Of a stretch of 64,000 nt of DNA, positions 1-13,996 are shown piece by piece; the first letter of the stretch is position 1, and each line of letters starts with the position of its first letter. The DNA is from Macropodus opercularis (taxonomy: Eukaryota; Chordata; Actinopteri; Anabantiformes; Osphronemidae): positions 19,531,501 to 19,595,500 of the forward strand of contig CM061092.1 in the NCBI GenBank assembly GCA_030770545.1. The letters are read 5' to 3'. Made by a program: the position numbers and the translations under genes. The notes under the pieces are model-generated. The model was not told the origin of the DNA. It searched no databases and saw nothing but the letters and a program-made list of their open reading frames with translations.

Positions 1-3000
1 CCCCATAACTACTCCTGGTGGAGTGACTTCATACATGCGATCCACTGTGAAAAGAGGTTTCCCAACGTACTCCTGCAGGTTTTCAGGAGTCACAGTCACC
101 GCGGTCTGTTCACCACTGACAATACAGAAAGCCACCTTACGAAACACCTGACACAGATGGGAAAGGATTACACTGAAAGCACCAAGAAGGAAGACAGTCC
201 ATCTGCAGATGTACTGGACTAACTATTTGAGCAGGATATCCTGCTTATCAAGCTGAACACCGGACAGGTTTTACAGTATTTTACCTTTTCAACTTGTTTC
301 TGCAGGTTCCTGACCCCTGACTCTCTGCAGTACTGCCTGATGAGTAGACTCAGAGCATCAGGTGAGATGGAGGCTTTCTCCTCAGTCAGACCACACAGAG
401 AACGGAGCTGGGGGACAAGATAACGCTATGCAGACACAGAGGATTGGAAGTTAACACACAATGTGCTAGCAAGACATTCAGAACTTTACGAATAGAGATT
501 AAAAACACTGAGGTGGGTTATACCTCAGCGATGGCCAGTTTCTCCTGGGCCACATATCCAGAAACATTGATCATCTCCATCCTGTCTCTGAGAGGCTCAG
601 GGATGGTGTCAATCACGTTGGCTGTGCAGATAAACAAAACCTGTATTTCGACAAAAAAAATGGCGGCGCTTAGAAAAAGCTGCCTTTATACAGCATTTTT
701 CAGTTTTGCAGGCTGTGTCACCTTTGACAGATCCACAGGAACATCTAGGTAATGGTCAAGGAAGTTGGCATTTTGTTCAGGGTCCAGAAGCTCCAGCAGT
801 GCAGAGGACGGATCGCCCTGGTAACCACGACCCATTTTATCCACCTACAATGACAAAAAGACACTTCAATCAAAACCCTCACCGTCATCAGATACGTTTT
901 TATGTGGCGAGTGACATCTAGACTTCAGGATGGTGCTGGATACAAAGTTCTCCAAAGCGATTAGTCCGCCTCGCCTGGAGGCCGTGAACTTCCCTAGGGT
1001 TTGTTGAAGAACACAAAAGACGGGATACTTGATGTGGAAATCACATAATCAATTACAACACTGAGTGCTGAAGCTTTACTTATTACATATGAGAACTATG
1101 ATTCCTCCACCATGATCCATTCATGATCATATTAACAGGCTACTGTAATTGTTTTCAACTGTCAAAGTCAAGTCATAGAGTAAAACGTACTGACCTCATC
1201 TATCAGCACCAGAGGGTTCTCCGTCTTGGTTTTCTTCAAACACTGGATTATCTTCCCTGGCATCGCTCCGACGTACGTCCGCCTGGACATTAAAGACACG
1301 TAAGACACGACGCCACAGACAACCTCTGCACACCACCAGCTTGTCTCTCAGCTTAGCCTTCCAGACCTGTGTCCTTTAATCTCTGCCACATCGGTCATTC
1401 CTCCCACGCTGAACCTGAAGTACTGTCTGTTGAGGGCTCTGGCTATTGAGCGAGCGATAGAGGTCTTTCCTACACCTGGAGGACCGTAGAAACACAAGAT
1501 CTTCCCCTGAGTAAAGCCACGCAGCTGGCTCACCGCTATGAACTCCTGCAGACACAGACTCAGGTCAGTCATGCAGCTTACAGGACAATTTGTATGTGAC
1601 CGTTTGCCATCCACCATGTCCACGTACGATTACTGACCAGTATGCGTTTCTTAACGTCATCCATCCCATAATGGTCTTCTTCCAAAACCTCTTTGGCTCT
1701 CTCCAGTGACAGGTTCTCCTCGCTGTTGGTACCCCAGGGCATGCTAGTCAGCCAGTCCAGGTAGTTACGGGTTACACTGAAACAGCGTGACACAGGACAG
1801 AAATGATCTCCGCAGGCCGACCACGTGAACACGCCGGCACAGTGTTAAAGGCAGTTGACACCTGAGCTAATACAAAGACACCACGATTAACTAACTAGCT
1901 TCAGGCCACTGTGTTTAATAGTTAAGATTCTAGGTAAAACAAAGAATACAGGAGACCAACTTGAACTCTGATGAGTGGTTATCCAGCAGCCCTAGCTTGT
2001 TGAGCTCTTCATTAATGACGTCCATTATGTGCTGAGGGACAGTCCTGTCTTTGAGTCTCTCTCTAAACTTCTCTTCTATGGCCTCTTTATCCTCCTTTTC
2101 CAGACCCAGCTCCTGAACAAACAGACAGACACAAACAGTTTTAACAGGTCCAATGAACCTATTTGCTGAAGCAAGAACTGAAAGTTACAGTCGTGGGTTA
2201 TGTCTTTAGGTCTGTATTGGACGAGGTGTAATCATGTTATTAATGCATAGAACAGGCTCATGGAAAATGTCTGCTGTACCTTCTTAATGATCTTCAGCTG
2301 CTCCTGCAGCAGGTACTTCCTGTGGGTCTGTTTAATCTTCTCTTCCACCTGAATGCAGAGCAGATTGGCAGATGACACAATGAATGAGTGAGCACATCAG
2401 CAGGTCCTTCCGCCATGTTAGGTAATGACCCCTGACCTCTCGACCCAGGCGCTGTTGCAGTTTGCTCAGCTCATACTCCTTCTTCAGCAGAGACAGAGCC
2501 TTGTAGAGACGCTTTGGGATCTGCAAGGACATAGCAGCAGGTTTCAAGGGCCACACACTGAACGTTGTGTACGCTCTCATCGAAAAACACACACAAATCC
2601 ATGGAACAGCTTAGCTTTAGCTTACAAAGGTTATCAGGTAAACACGATTTTCAGGTTTTACCCATGAATTATTTAATTTAACGCACATGAAAGTGAGTGA
2701 AACTATAGCCACTTATAATTCCTTCACAATGACTAACCATAAGAACTCGTGTTGAGCCATTTTCTGAAAGCTGCTTAATCTACTTCAGCTGCTCAGGTCT
2801 TTCAATATTTGCCTTTTGAGTAAAGTGAAGTAAATGTAAAATACCCTCAAACTAACTAAATTCATTACTGTTTACAAATGTTTGACCAGGTCCCTACATC
2901 TGTTAAAGAGCAGCGCACAGCTGTGCGTCCAGAGCAGAAGAAATGGTCCATAAACGTATTGTGTGCTCACACTGGTCTCTTCCAGGACGTCCTGTAGTTC

Positions 3001-5643
3001 ATGTGACTCAGCTCCTGTCAGAGCTGCTCCCATGTCGCTGAGGTAGATGGGGTTATCCACCACTCTCTGGCCAGCCTGCATCATCTGAAGGACCGACTCC
3101 CTGAGACACACACACACACACTTCAGCTATATTTGCTACCGTAACCGTAGTGGCTCATACTGACTACACTGGTCGCTTATTGGAGTACAACCCCATCTTT
3201 TTGATGATTCAGATTTTGACCTTTGACATTTCCGTTGTATGGCAGTTGGCTAAAATCTTTGAAGCAACAAAGTCTATGTCAACAAGGTCAAGAATTCTGA
3301 ATGTTGTGTTCTTAGAATTAGCAAAAAAAGGAGGAAGTGCACTTCTACTACATGCTAGGTGCAGCCTGGAGACATAAACGAATGTCACGGTAGCTACAGC
3401 TGACGTCCACAGCACAGGACAGTCTTCCCTAGTATGAGGTGACGCGGAATTATCTCTGTGTGAAAAGAACTAATTCACAAATACACACAGTGGAAAAACA
3501 CCCACAGACAATAATTCTGCACTGTATGAGCCACAAGGCTCACCGTGCACCACATTGTTCAGTAACAGCCATCTTGTCTTCACTTGTTTCAGTGTCAGTG
3601 GAATAGTTGCTCGTTCCCTTGTGCATCTGTGTTTTAAAGAGGAGGGAGGCGAGTACTGTTGTAGAAGCTACTTGGCTTCGTGTAGACTTCACGTCAGGAC
3701 TGACCTGTAGAGAGGGTTGAGCGCAATGATGTCCCTGATGGTCTTTACGATCTCTGCCGTCAGAGCCTGCAGAGCACGTACGTTAAACAGATTAGAGTCT
3801 GTCCTACGTCCCTACCATGCACAGCACCACAATCGCATGTTCACCGTGAATGTCAGGCGCATAAACGCGTCCACTACATAGAGCCTAAAGCTTCTGCACG
3901 TTCTTACCTTCACCTCCTCTGTGACGGTGAACTGTTCATGTTGAACATTGTCCACTTCAACCATTAGGATGTTGGATGAGGGCAGAGGTTGTAATTCAGG
4001 CCCCAAGTCTGCTTCTGAGATCTGATCAACAACAGCAGAGTTACCTCATAAGTATTGTAAATATACCGGATGGTGATGACGATGGCACACGGACGCATGG
4101 TGGTGCACAGCTCGTGTTCTGACCCTGTTCATCAACGCTCTTAGTGGCGTAATGAGAATACTCTGACAGCCTCAAACCTATAAATGTTTCTGATTAATGT
4201 GTAGGAACTAGTAACTTAGAAGGTGAAGGTCAATGTGCAGACCTTGTCCTGTAGCGTGTCCATGAGAGATTCTGGCTGGTCCTTGCGGCTTCGTTTACCC
4301 TTACGTCTTGGCAGAGGTTTGGACGGGGCCTCTGACTCAGGCTCTGACGACGCAGGGGTCATCGTGTCCTCCTCAGGCTCCACCTCCAGTTGTCTTGTGA
4401 TGCGTATCCTGAAGGCACATGTTATAAAGGCAAAGGTGAGACATGTAGAACACAGTGTGCGGATTTTCATCCCAGCCCACCACTAACCACACGCCCCAGA
4501 AAGCAGCAGCAGGGTTTCTAACCTGCGGTGGCCCATGACGATCATCCTCAGCTTGTCCCCTAGGTCCTGCATCTCATGGATCTGAACAAAAGTGCCCGTT
4601 GAGTAGATCGAATCCAGAGACTCCACCACGTCTGACTCATTACTGCGACGGACGGAAACTCTCATTAGCACAGGGACAAAGACATGCACAGAAGGCCACA
4701 TCAGGCTTAGTGCGGCTCAGTGATGGCCACTGGTTAGTGCAGACACACTGCCCCTTACAGATCGCATGAGAGATCAAAACACTCTCAGCGACGAACTGCG
4801 ACGCTTGAACGTGGAAATATTTACTCAGTATTACATTCAGCGATGTGACGTTAACAAAGCAGGTAAAGGCTGGCGACTGTAACTCCAGGGAAGCGAATGT
4901 CACACCTACTTGTCGTCTTTCTTGAGGAAAATCCCAGCGTATGGTTGAGCCAGACGAACCTTCCTCCTCAGCAGCTCCATCAACACCTTGTTCTTAACCT
5001 GACAACAACACAGACACACACCATAAGCAACCAGGGTGGAAGACCCCCAGACCACGGCTTCGGACTGTGGCTCCAGCTCATGGCTCCAGCTCAGAACAGA
5101 GGGAATATGAAGAGCGGTGGGATTGCGTCATCTCGGCGTCCCAGCACTGGGGATGTCAGATTGCGTCAGCCTCACCTCTATGATCTTGATGAAGCGGGGG
5201 AACACTGGGTTCCTGCTCACAGCGATTAGCGGAACATTGGGAAACACCTCGGGAACCATCATCGGGGTGAGAGCAGTCATTTGAGGAGCGTTGTACGATG
5301 CTCCCTCGTCTCCCCCAGACTCATCTCCCCCGGAGCTTGCACTGTCACCGCCGTCCTCCCCAGAGAAGCCCGCACCACTGGCTCGGTTACCGAACGTCCT
5401 TCCGTGGACCACGAAGCGTCCAGAGGTCGGTGTCAGAAGACCACAGTGGCAACCGAGAGCGGCTCCGGTCCGCATCGCCCGGGCATGTCTGGAGGACGCC
5501 AGGAACCTCGTGGCGCTGTAGCTGCGCGGAGGCTGGAGCCGCGTCAGGGCAGATGTGCTGGTACCGAGCCACTTGAATGTCGCCACACGCGGATTTCTAT
5601 GCAGCTGGCGGACAGCGCTGAGCATCATCATGCCGGTGGCCAT
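1..5643 (-). CDS. lonp1: Lon protease homolog, mitochondrial (3' part outside window)
   Basis: ATP-dependent serine protease of the mitochondrial matrix that degrades oxidised and misfolded proteins and binds mtDNA. Seventeen exons are visible: 5176-5643, 4910-4998, 4523-4642, 4243-4408, 3908-4021, 3705-3766, 2971-3100, 2437-2520, 2280-2348, 1961-2112, 1638-1776, 1367-1545, 1195-1282, 722-844, 524-640, 285-425, 1-147. They sum to 2,388 nt (796 codons) in one frame. The first ~90 residues are Arg/Ser-rich with no acidic residue, as expected for a matrix-targeting peptide. The Lon N-domain follows (FPRFIKIIEV, then ESDVVESLDSIY and GDKLRMIVMGHRR). The AAA+ module has Walker A GPPGVGKT near residue 552 and Walker B LVLIDEVDK near 618, split across an exon junction. 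The window ends at TPPGVVMG, so the Ser-Lys catalytic domain, about 200 residues in human LONP1, lies off the left edge. The start is the first Met of the open exon-1 frame. All introns read here are GT-AG. Identification is secure; individual boundaries are inferred by eye. Confidence 0.96.
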
Positions 5644-7060
5644 GTTGATCTGGAGCTTTCTCTGGCGTTTGACTGAACGAGTTCCGTCAACTGGTTATGA
5701 CGTAGTAGCGCTTGACTACTGGCTCGTTCGAGAAGGTCAGAGAAAGGACTGGCTGACTCAAGACACGCCCACATGTCAAACCACGCCCCCACACGTCAAA
5801 CCACATGTCGGACAAAAACTATATCTAGGTGCTCATTAACCTGTTAGGTCCTCAAAATAAACCACATTTTATGAAGATGCAAACGCAGAGAGACCGACTG
5901 AGAGAGAGAAAGCGTCTGTGAGTGGGGGAGAGTTCAGCGTAGGAGCAGAGGCTGTGAATCACATGCCTGCATCTCTGCCTCCTGCCCTGCTGTGGCGTGA
6001 CGTCATCAGCCCGCGTCCTGCTGCTGCCGGGATGGATCCGTTGGTTTCCCCATGACAAAGGCCAAACCAGGCAGTTTGTTACAACATTTGGTTTTGTTTT
6101 ACATTACAGTTTACATTTTACTGGTTTCAATAGCCAGAACGGATCCGAAAGTGAAAAACATTCATCCCTGAAATATGAAAACTAAAAAAACAAAACCAGT
6201 GCAAACTTTTAAAAATGAGATTTGAATGGCTGAAAAAAATCCAGCAACATTCAACTCATCATTTCGTACGTGACAAATTTACCACATTTAAAGAACTAGT
6301 GTCCAAATACACAAGTACTACAATTACAACAAAGGTGACTATATATACATATATGTGTGTGTGTGTGCAGAATATAGATCTATATATAGTCTGCATATAC
6401 CAATAGACAGGCGTCCCAGGCTTAGTTGTAAGCACTGTTGTCACTCTCTGTTAATACTATTAGTAATATCTTGTCATGATGGTTGTGGTGTATTATTGTA
6501 GGGAACTAGTATTTATATTTGTAATTATAATTTGTATATACATATGTATTTTCACTATTATAATAATTATTAGCATCAATATTAATATTGATTATAAATT
6601 ATTGGACTACTTCTTTTAATGTATTTCCATTTATTTGTTGGGGTGGTGGTACTGTCTTTAGTCTCTTTCTCTCCGTCTGTATATGTCATCTATGTCGTCT
6701 TGGCTGTTTGTGAAGCTGCAGTGAGTGTTTCACTGATCGCCTTCAGATTCCATTGGAAGACTTGTCTCAGCTTGGAACAAGGTCCTGGGATGAACCTGCT
6801 GTGCTTGTCAGGCATCTCAACCATCTACAGCGTGGTCTGTTTGAGGAAAGGAGCTGCTCTTGTACACCCACAACATGTGTGAAAGGCTCAGGAGCCGTTT
6901 GTTTCTCTTGTAGAACTGTGTTGTTGTGCTGGGTTTGCTTTGATGAAAGCACTCAGCAAAGCTCTTTCTGCCATGTAATCATTTACACTGTATCATTATT
7001 CTTGCTTTGTATTTCATTCATCTGACCTTAAGTGAAAATTACCCAACTGACATGGAACCA
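5644..7060. other. Intergenic region between lonp1 5' end and rsph4a 3' end
   Basis: Contains the presumed lonp1 promoter region just above 5,643 and then AT-rich sequence with short TA/TG runs near 6,340-6,400. I see no TATA box in a convincing position and no coding exon. The small open frames here have no recognisable protein content. Confidence 0.6.
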
Positions 7061-7064
7061 TACT

Positions 7065-7070
7065 TTTATT
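7065..7070 (-). other. Candidate polyadenylation signal for rsph4a
   Basis: TTTATT on the plus strand reads AATAAA on the minus strand, about 250 bp downstream of the rsph4a stop codon. Position and sequence fit; there is no transcript evidence. Confidence 0.45.
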
Positions 7071-7318
7071 TAGTTTGAGCCAAATCAAATTAAACCATAA
7101 TCTTATATTTTCTCTCAGTTTGTTTCTTTGTGTAGTGTTCATATGAACCCAAAACATATTTCCTCCTCAGCCTCTGAAAACGCGTCCACTCTTCTGATTG
7201 TTTCACACGGGTCTGCATCCTTATATGACTGAATATACAGTATAAACTGAGCTAAATTAGGTATTTATATTTATATAAACAAATACGTGAAAGCTCAGGC
7301 AGAACATATTAAAATGTG

Positions 7319-10300
7319 TTAGTCATCATCTTCTTCTTCCTCCTCTTCATCTGCGTCTTCCATCTCATCCTGAGCAGCTTGCTGCTCCTCCAAAGCTTCT
7401 TTCAGCAGCTGCTCCTCTTCCAGTGATGGGTCCAGGGTCTCTGTGATTTCTGGTCCACTTGGATATTCTTTCTGTGGAGGAGGGGGGACAAGTGGGCTGT
7501 GTCCCTCCCCTGCATACTTCATACCCCATCCAACATATATGTTCTCAAACTTCCTGAAACAGGACACAGAATGTAGCAATGCAGCCTTCACCACTTCACC
7601 AATAAAATTCAGGAAGTCAGAATATTCACTTACTTTCCATGAGCATATGTATAGGCTCCTGGCCAGAGGTTGGACCTTAGTACAGCTATTGCATGCTGAG
7701 AGGTGAGAGTTGATGAGATCTTGGAGCTCCATGGAGGAGTGTTGAACAAATCTGAGACATAAGTAAAGACCACAGGGACAACATTGGGATGGTTCTGTAA
7801 CAAGTGCACGAGTTCACTGTGTTTAAACACAGTACGTGTATCCAATTATTGATTACAAATGGGCCAACTTCTCAACCGCAGAGCAGCAGTTTATTATGGA
7901 GCTATATGAAGAGGAGAAACATTTAAAATGGTAATAAAAGGTACATACGACTGCTATTCCTAAAGAAATCACAGCAGCAGTACATCATACTGAATAAGTG
8001 TAGCTACACTTTAAATGCCTTAGATTCAACCACTGGCAGTAAATATGTCACCTTGTGAACTACAAGACTTTTCACACATTTTGTCCATTTAATTAGTTTA
8101 ACCTTCTGTAGTCTAGTTTTAAAGGTTCACATATTAATTTAACCAAATCTATGTACAATGATTTGATCAATGTACATCAAATAATCATCTTATTAATATG
8201 TCCTGTAAGAACAAGCATGTCTGGCAAAAAACATCCTGACATCAGGCCAAAGTAAAGCACAGGAACATTTTGTAAGGCTGCTTAGTGACAGAATGTTATA
8301 ATAATGTACAAATGATGTGGAAATTGAAATTGCATTGAACTGAAAATGAAAATGAAAATGAAATAGGTTATTGGTTTCTTAATTACCACACATGCGTAAA
8401 TCAACCTAATGCAGAACTATTAAAATGAGGTAACATTCATTTCGAATAGAACAGGCAGCTAAACTAAAAGATAAGCCACTAGAATGAACGTATCCTGGAT
8501 GTTAACCTGCTCCGGACCAGGATAAGTTCAGAGAAGAAATCTCCAAGGTAACTTAATTGATCTTGATTTAATCTGCTTTCTTGCAAACCCTGGGCTAGAT
8601 TAACCCAGAATAAGCATTTCATCACAACACAGGCAACACAGAAGAAATGTCCAAGGTATCTAGACTGGGTTCAACTGACCCTGCTTTTGTGTCAAGTCAA
8701 AGACAAGTTCAGATGGAATATGTGCAAAATGCAGTTTAATGCCATGTCTTGGTTTTGTGCAACACCCCACGGGTATGAATAATTGTTACACCAGAGAGAG
8801 AAGCAGAGGGGAAACCAGGAAGTAAGGGGTGTGGCCAATATGAGTGACAGGAACAAAACAATGCCATTGTCTTGTTCCTCGGCTGACCCTGTGTGTTCAG
8901 TTCATCAGTGGACTCTTTTTCCATCATTCCATGTACTGACTATGCACAATGTTTGTGCTCTGGTTCTGATTGTTTTTGCTTTGCAGTTTACAGCTGACTT
9001 GATTTTCTCTGGTTTTCATGTAAATGACACCTTTAAATAACAAACGTTCTATCAGGGGACTATCTGCTGTGTTCTTTAGTGTATAATGGCGTACAGAGCA
9101 ATTTCTGTATGTGTGATACTGAAAGGAGGCTATCAAGTCAAAATTAGGTGTCAAAGGCTGACCTGCATCTTGGGAAAGGGGACTGAGCAGAGGTGGTCCA
9201 ACCTCTGGCTGTGCTTCATCAGGCTCCTCGTCCTTTTCCTCAGCCTCTCCGTCCTCATTAGATTCCTCTTCTGACTCCACTGCCATGTTGACCCAAGTAC
9301 AACGTCCCTAACGTAACACAGTAAACACACAAGCTTTCATCAGCACACAAAATGGTCCACATACCCACATGGACAAAGAGGGTAACAATAACAAACACAG
9401 CTAATAATTAAGGAAACGTAACAAATGAAAATTGCTTGAATTGTGTTGAATTGTGATTCAGAAGAAGCATAAAAACTCATGAAAGTGGCCTTGACAAAAA
9501 TGATTATACGCCTAGAAAATGATTTAGCGTGTCCTGCAATTAGCATCACAGGTGTCATCATAGTCAATTTGTGGTTTGGTTTCATGACTTGTCCTGGGAG
9601 ATTGGAAAGAAAATTGCAGTTACATTAAATATTTAAGGTGAAGGCAATGAGACCATCTCCAAGCAGCCTGATGTTACTGTGGCATCTTATTACCCACAGT
9701 TTGTTTTGAATGCTCTGTTGAATCACAATTCAAAGTATCTGATGTCTGATCTTGATTAGTTACTTTTGAGTACATTTTTATTTATTATTACTTTTGTCAG
9801 CTTCACTTTATGTTAGTATGTTAGTGACCACAGTGTTGTTTTCTTTCTTTAAGGGAGGGATACCAACATTTTGTCCATGTGTATAACTGCTTTGTTCAGA
9901 CTTGCACCTGTTTCAGAATGTGTTGAACATGATGCACCCAGCTGGACAACGTTTCTGCCATCTCTGCAGCTGGAATGCCCTCAAAGTCCTCATTCACTTC
10001 ATAGCTGTCACGGGACGTGTCGTCCTCCTCGTCCCCTTCCTCCTCCCTGGCTTGGAAGAATCCCTGGGGGCTGACCTGTGAGCCAGCAGAGATTCTAGCT
10101 ATTTGTGCTCTTAGATAGTTGGCTTCATTCCCGGGAAAGCGTGGGTAGCTGATCACAGGGTTGTCCAGCCTCCCTGTGAAGAATTTCCGAATCTGGCGAG
10201 CAACTGTGATCTGTGCAGGAGTGACCGTTGGGAGCTTTATCCAAGGAAGACCAGGCTCGTTGCAGACATAGTAAACAAACTTGTTAGCACCTGATCCTAT

Positions 10301-12724
10301 AGTCTCTTCTGGCACCACTGCTGGGGGTTTATAGGTCGACTGAGGAACTGCATCCATCTGATAATAAAGTAAGAGAAGGAACAGAGAGATCATTTCACTT
10401 ATTTGCCTACACTCTGTAATTGTATTACACTGCATTTCAGCCACATAATGCAATGCCTGTCCTACAACATGTTGTTCCAGTACTAGACCAGTATGGTCCA
10501 GTATTAAAAAAACACTCCTTTCATTTCTGCAAATGAAAGTTATGGTAAACACTTCCTGTCCAGACGTTTCCTGTTTGTCCCTGTTTGCTTCCCATAGCCT
10601 GACTAATCATCAGAATCACTTTCACCTGTTCTCCCTCAGTCGTACATAGATTCTCCCCACTGCCAGGGGCAGACTGTAGCCTGCTTTGATGGTGTTGTTG
10701 GTTTGGCCCCTGCGGTTTATTCTGCACCATGTGATTTGGCTTGTGGTTAATCAGACAACGTTATCAGAATTTTGAATCAGATGCCACCTTTGTCTTAATG
10801 CATCCTCAGGAACTAGTGTGGTGTAGTAGATGGACTTCTGTTCCTCACTGTGCACTGGATGTTGGATATTTGCTGCTGTCATACTGCACTGGGAGGAGTG
10901 GCTGAGGGGTTGCACTGCTGAATTTGGAGGATTCAGGCTCTTTTCATGTGGTTACGGTTTTGACTCTTGACCTGTGTTGGGTTATGTGCCCCAGAGAAGC
11001 TGCAGTTGCTGCCATTGTCTTTCTTTATTAAAATAATAGTCAGTCTTTTAATTGAGAATTTGGCTCTTGTCAATAATTATGACAAAGTAGTATTAGTTAT
11101 AGTTTATAATGTATCAAATTAGTAACACATGGGGGTAGTCATTGGAATGCATTGAAATGTTGCTTAGGGTTAAACTGGTAAGAGTGTATTTAAATACAAA
11201 CACTATCGTATGGATCAACACAGATTCCATGTCTATAAAGCAACACGTGAAGTCATACATCAGTGATACAAAAACAGTTGGTTGGCTATAGTGGAATCAG
11301 TTCAGTGAACTCATAATAAACCTGCACAATACAGGCTTAATACATAATACTCTATGTTATTAAGAGGTGGACTTGGTCTGCTTCAACACATAATCTAAAA
11401 TATGACCACCTGCACTTAAGACCTGCATCAAGCCGCTGTCAGAAATGAAGAGGGAATAATTATTAAAGTATCTGCTGAATACTCACCTCATCTTCTTCCT
11501 CTTCCTGATGCTCTTTTTCATCTTTTGCAGCTCCTTCCTCTGGGATGTGCTTTTCCTCCTCTTCCACTTCTCTGTACTCTGCCTCAGCAATGATGTAGTT
11601 TCTTTCTGTTCCCAGAATCTTGCCCCACAGTCGACAGTGCAGGGGCGACTCCGACTCAGCGAGCTGTTTGAGTGCGAGGAAGACCCTCTGCATTTCCTCT
11701 CTGCCCAGCCCCACTCCAGCTTGCTCCAGGTAGAAGCCAATCTCATTCACATTAGGAATAGATTCCGCCTGATGAAGACCAATAAACAGAGTAGTGTACT
11801 CAAAATGTAGCTTGTATGAGGTAGAATATGTTGCTTTAGTTTCTACTTTCTTTGTTATTCTTGTTTTTAGCGCAGCAAAGGCATAAAATATGTAGTTGAG
11901 GGACATCATTTACGATGGTGTCAAATATGTGCAAGCAGTTGTTCAAAACTTGTTCAAGAGTATGTCAATAATTTTCAAGTCTGTTTTTAAATGTGGGTTA
12001 AATAAACCAACCTTCCATGAAAATAGTCAGTAAAATTCCTGTAAGCTATAAATGCAGTTCAACCAAATGATCCTCCAACAAATCACTGAGCTGAATGTGC
12101 AGTACAATGAATGCAGCAAGTACCAGTTCAACCTCCAGTTCAGGCTCCTCTGGCCGGAGAAACAGCAGCCGCTGCTGCTCAGCCAGCTGCTCCGCGGCTG
12201 CAGAGTCTGGAAGGTCTCGCAGGGAGCTCTGCTTGTCTTGGAACAGACCCTGCTTCACGTTAAGGCTCAGCTCCTCAAACACATCCACCACATTTTCTGG
12301 ACGCTCATCCATTACTTTCATCAGCACCCGGGTAAGATGATCGTAGCTGAAACATTGGTTTTATGATGAGATCACTGTGTGAGACAGGGTCTGTGATGAC
12401 TTACACATAAAGTAAATACACTCGTCCGCTCCACTGAGTGAATCTTCTACTAAGATAAGTTATTGCTTATTGTGACTAGTTGGGCTAAACAGATGCTAAG
12501 ACAACAGTAATACGTGTGATGTCGGGAGACTAGAACATTTGTTCCAATGCTACACAGACATTAGTTGTTGTTGGGCCTCATTTGATGATCGTGTATCGCT
12601 GAAGTGCAGGTTGCAGCGCACCCACTCACAGGTTCAGGCTCCTCCCGGCGCTGCTTTTTAACATGAAGGCCTTGAACGCGGCCGCCTGTCGGGCTTTCCC
12701 GCTGCCTTCGTCGTCCATGTCCAT
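7319..12724 (-). CDS. rsph4a: Radial spoke head protein 4/6 homolog
   Basis: Structural protein of the radial-spoke head in motile 9+2 cilia and flagella, relaying signals from the central pair to dynein arms. Seven exons close in frame: 12630-12724, 12124-12346, 11487-11768, 9908-10357, 9163-9307, 7634-7751, 7319-7553, giving 1,548 nt (515 residues plus stop). Family signatures are YDHLTRVLMKVMDERPENVV near the N-terminus, FYLEQAGVGLG and CRLWGKILG in exon 3, NKFVYYVCNEPGLPWIKLP in exon 4, GRCTWVN at the start of exon 5, and LRSNLWPGAYTYA then KKFENIYVGWG near the C-terminus. Acidic runs follow exon 3 and form the last ~25 residues. Human RSPH4A and RSPH6A are about 700 residues, so this copy lacks a long N-terminal extension; its short N-terminus may be normal for fish. 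The donor of exon 2 could be at 12,124 or a few codons upstream. I cannot separate RSPH4A from RSPH6A by eye; the symbol follows the usual single fish gene. Confidence 0.92.
8500..8720. repeat. Possible degenerate repeat in rsph4a intron
   Basis: Two imperfect blocks share a motif order: AAATCTCCAAGGTA with a later CTGCTTTCTTG, and AAATGTCCAAGGTA with a later CTGCTTTTGTG. They look like an internally duplicated old interspersed repeat in the intron between the 7634-7751 and 9163-9307 exons. No family assigned. Confidence 0.3.
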
Positions 12725-13249
12725 CGTCCTCAGCTGCTTCGATCGTGTTTCTTTCCTAGGACACGTTTAGTTCTGCTGGGTAACCAACGCGAACACGGGA
12801 GCCGGCAGCGCCGAGGCAAACTTCACCGGTTGCTATGGTTACGACAACGGAAGCGTTGCTGAGCTCGTGGGCAACGCAACATACGGACGCCTTCAAATTA
12901 AGACTATTAATATGATTCTTACTTAACCAGGTCAGATTTACCAGACACAGCACAGAGAGTGTAGCAAACCAATTCAAACTTCTAACATGTAACTTTCTTC
13001 AACTAAATTCAGTCGAGACGTTATTGCATTTGGGCCCAACCTCAGATATCCCTTGTTAAATCAGATAGTTACTCTGACTTATTGCTGGACTCAGGTTCTA
13101 CTATGAAGAATCACATTATCATCAATGACCTAAATATTGTTTACCTCTTATATAAAAGAAATCGCTACTTCCAGCTTGTGATGCTGAAAAATGAATCCAT
13201 GCATTTGTTACTTCTAGGCTGGACTAGTGGAACTAGAAAGACCGTATCC

Positions 13250-13340
13250 CAGCCTCCAGTTCATTCAAAATGCTACATCCAGAGTTCTGACTGGAATTAG
13301 CAAGAGATCATATTTCCCACGTGTTAGCTTCTTTGCTCAA
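13250..13340 (+). mobile_element. Short L2-like LINE fragment
   Basis: One frame reads LQFIQNATSRVLTGISKRS, the conserved block after the reverse transcriptase in fish L2-type ORF2 proteins (typically LQLVQNAAARVLT followed by a K/R-rich stretch). Only about 90 bp is recognisable. It lies between rsph4a and dohh; the rest of 12,725-13,490 shows nothing I can identify. Confidence 0.6.
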
Positions 13341-13491
13341 ATAATAAAATAAAAAATAAACAGTTTAATATCCTTGTTCTTGCTAAAAAGTACAAGTTCA
13401 ATTACAAAACCTCAGAGGTCCTTCCTGTTAGTGATGCAGAATTCCAAGACATCACAAAGAAAAGGAAAGTCATCCAATATATTTATTGACT

Positions 13492-13497
13492 CAGAAT
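13492..13497 (-). other. Candidate polyadenylation signal for dohh
   Basis: TTTATT on plus is AATAAA on minus, about 500 bp beyond the dohh stop. A second AATAAA-like site lies near 13,520. Inferred only from motif and position. Confidence 0.35.
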
Positions 13498-13996
13498 TAT
13501 GAAACAAACAAAAGTAACTATTTTTATTGTCTAATTAAGTTACTTTAAATGTTGCATGTTTTTTGGCTATTTCATAACAATGTCCTGAACTTAAACTGTA
13601 AACAAGAGAGGCTTGATTTTTAAAATTAACAATACATTTTAGAAAATGTTCTACTGAAATATTGTCCAATACAGTTTCTTCTCTCTAAGTACAAGGAGAA
13701 TAGAGCAACCATGACTTACCAACGCCTAAATGTAACATCAGCTCATGCCTATTACGCTGGACTGTATGATCACATACAACAGTCCCCACAAAGAACTTCT
13801 GGTAATCTGGGAAATCTTGGAACCATTTGCAGTTTAGTAGTTGTGTCTTGTACAGGGAACAACTACACCAAACTCAAATCTGGTTTGTTGGAGTCTCATT
13901 CTTGTCCCACACCTTTAACAAAGCACTGTCTCTGTTGTAAGACAATACCACAATAAGGATAGAAGTACCCGAATGAGGTGGAATTGAACGGATTGT

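Noticed and set aside
920..1010. GC-rich stretch in a lonp1 intron that looks exon-like on the minus strand
   Set aside because: The flanking exons already join in frame with complete Lon sequence, so no extra exon is needed.
5281..5676. Plus-strand frames of up to 131 codons over lonp1 exon 1
   Set aside because: Shadow frames of a GC-rich coding exon on the other strand.
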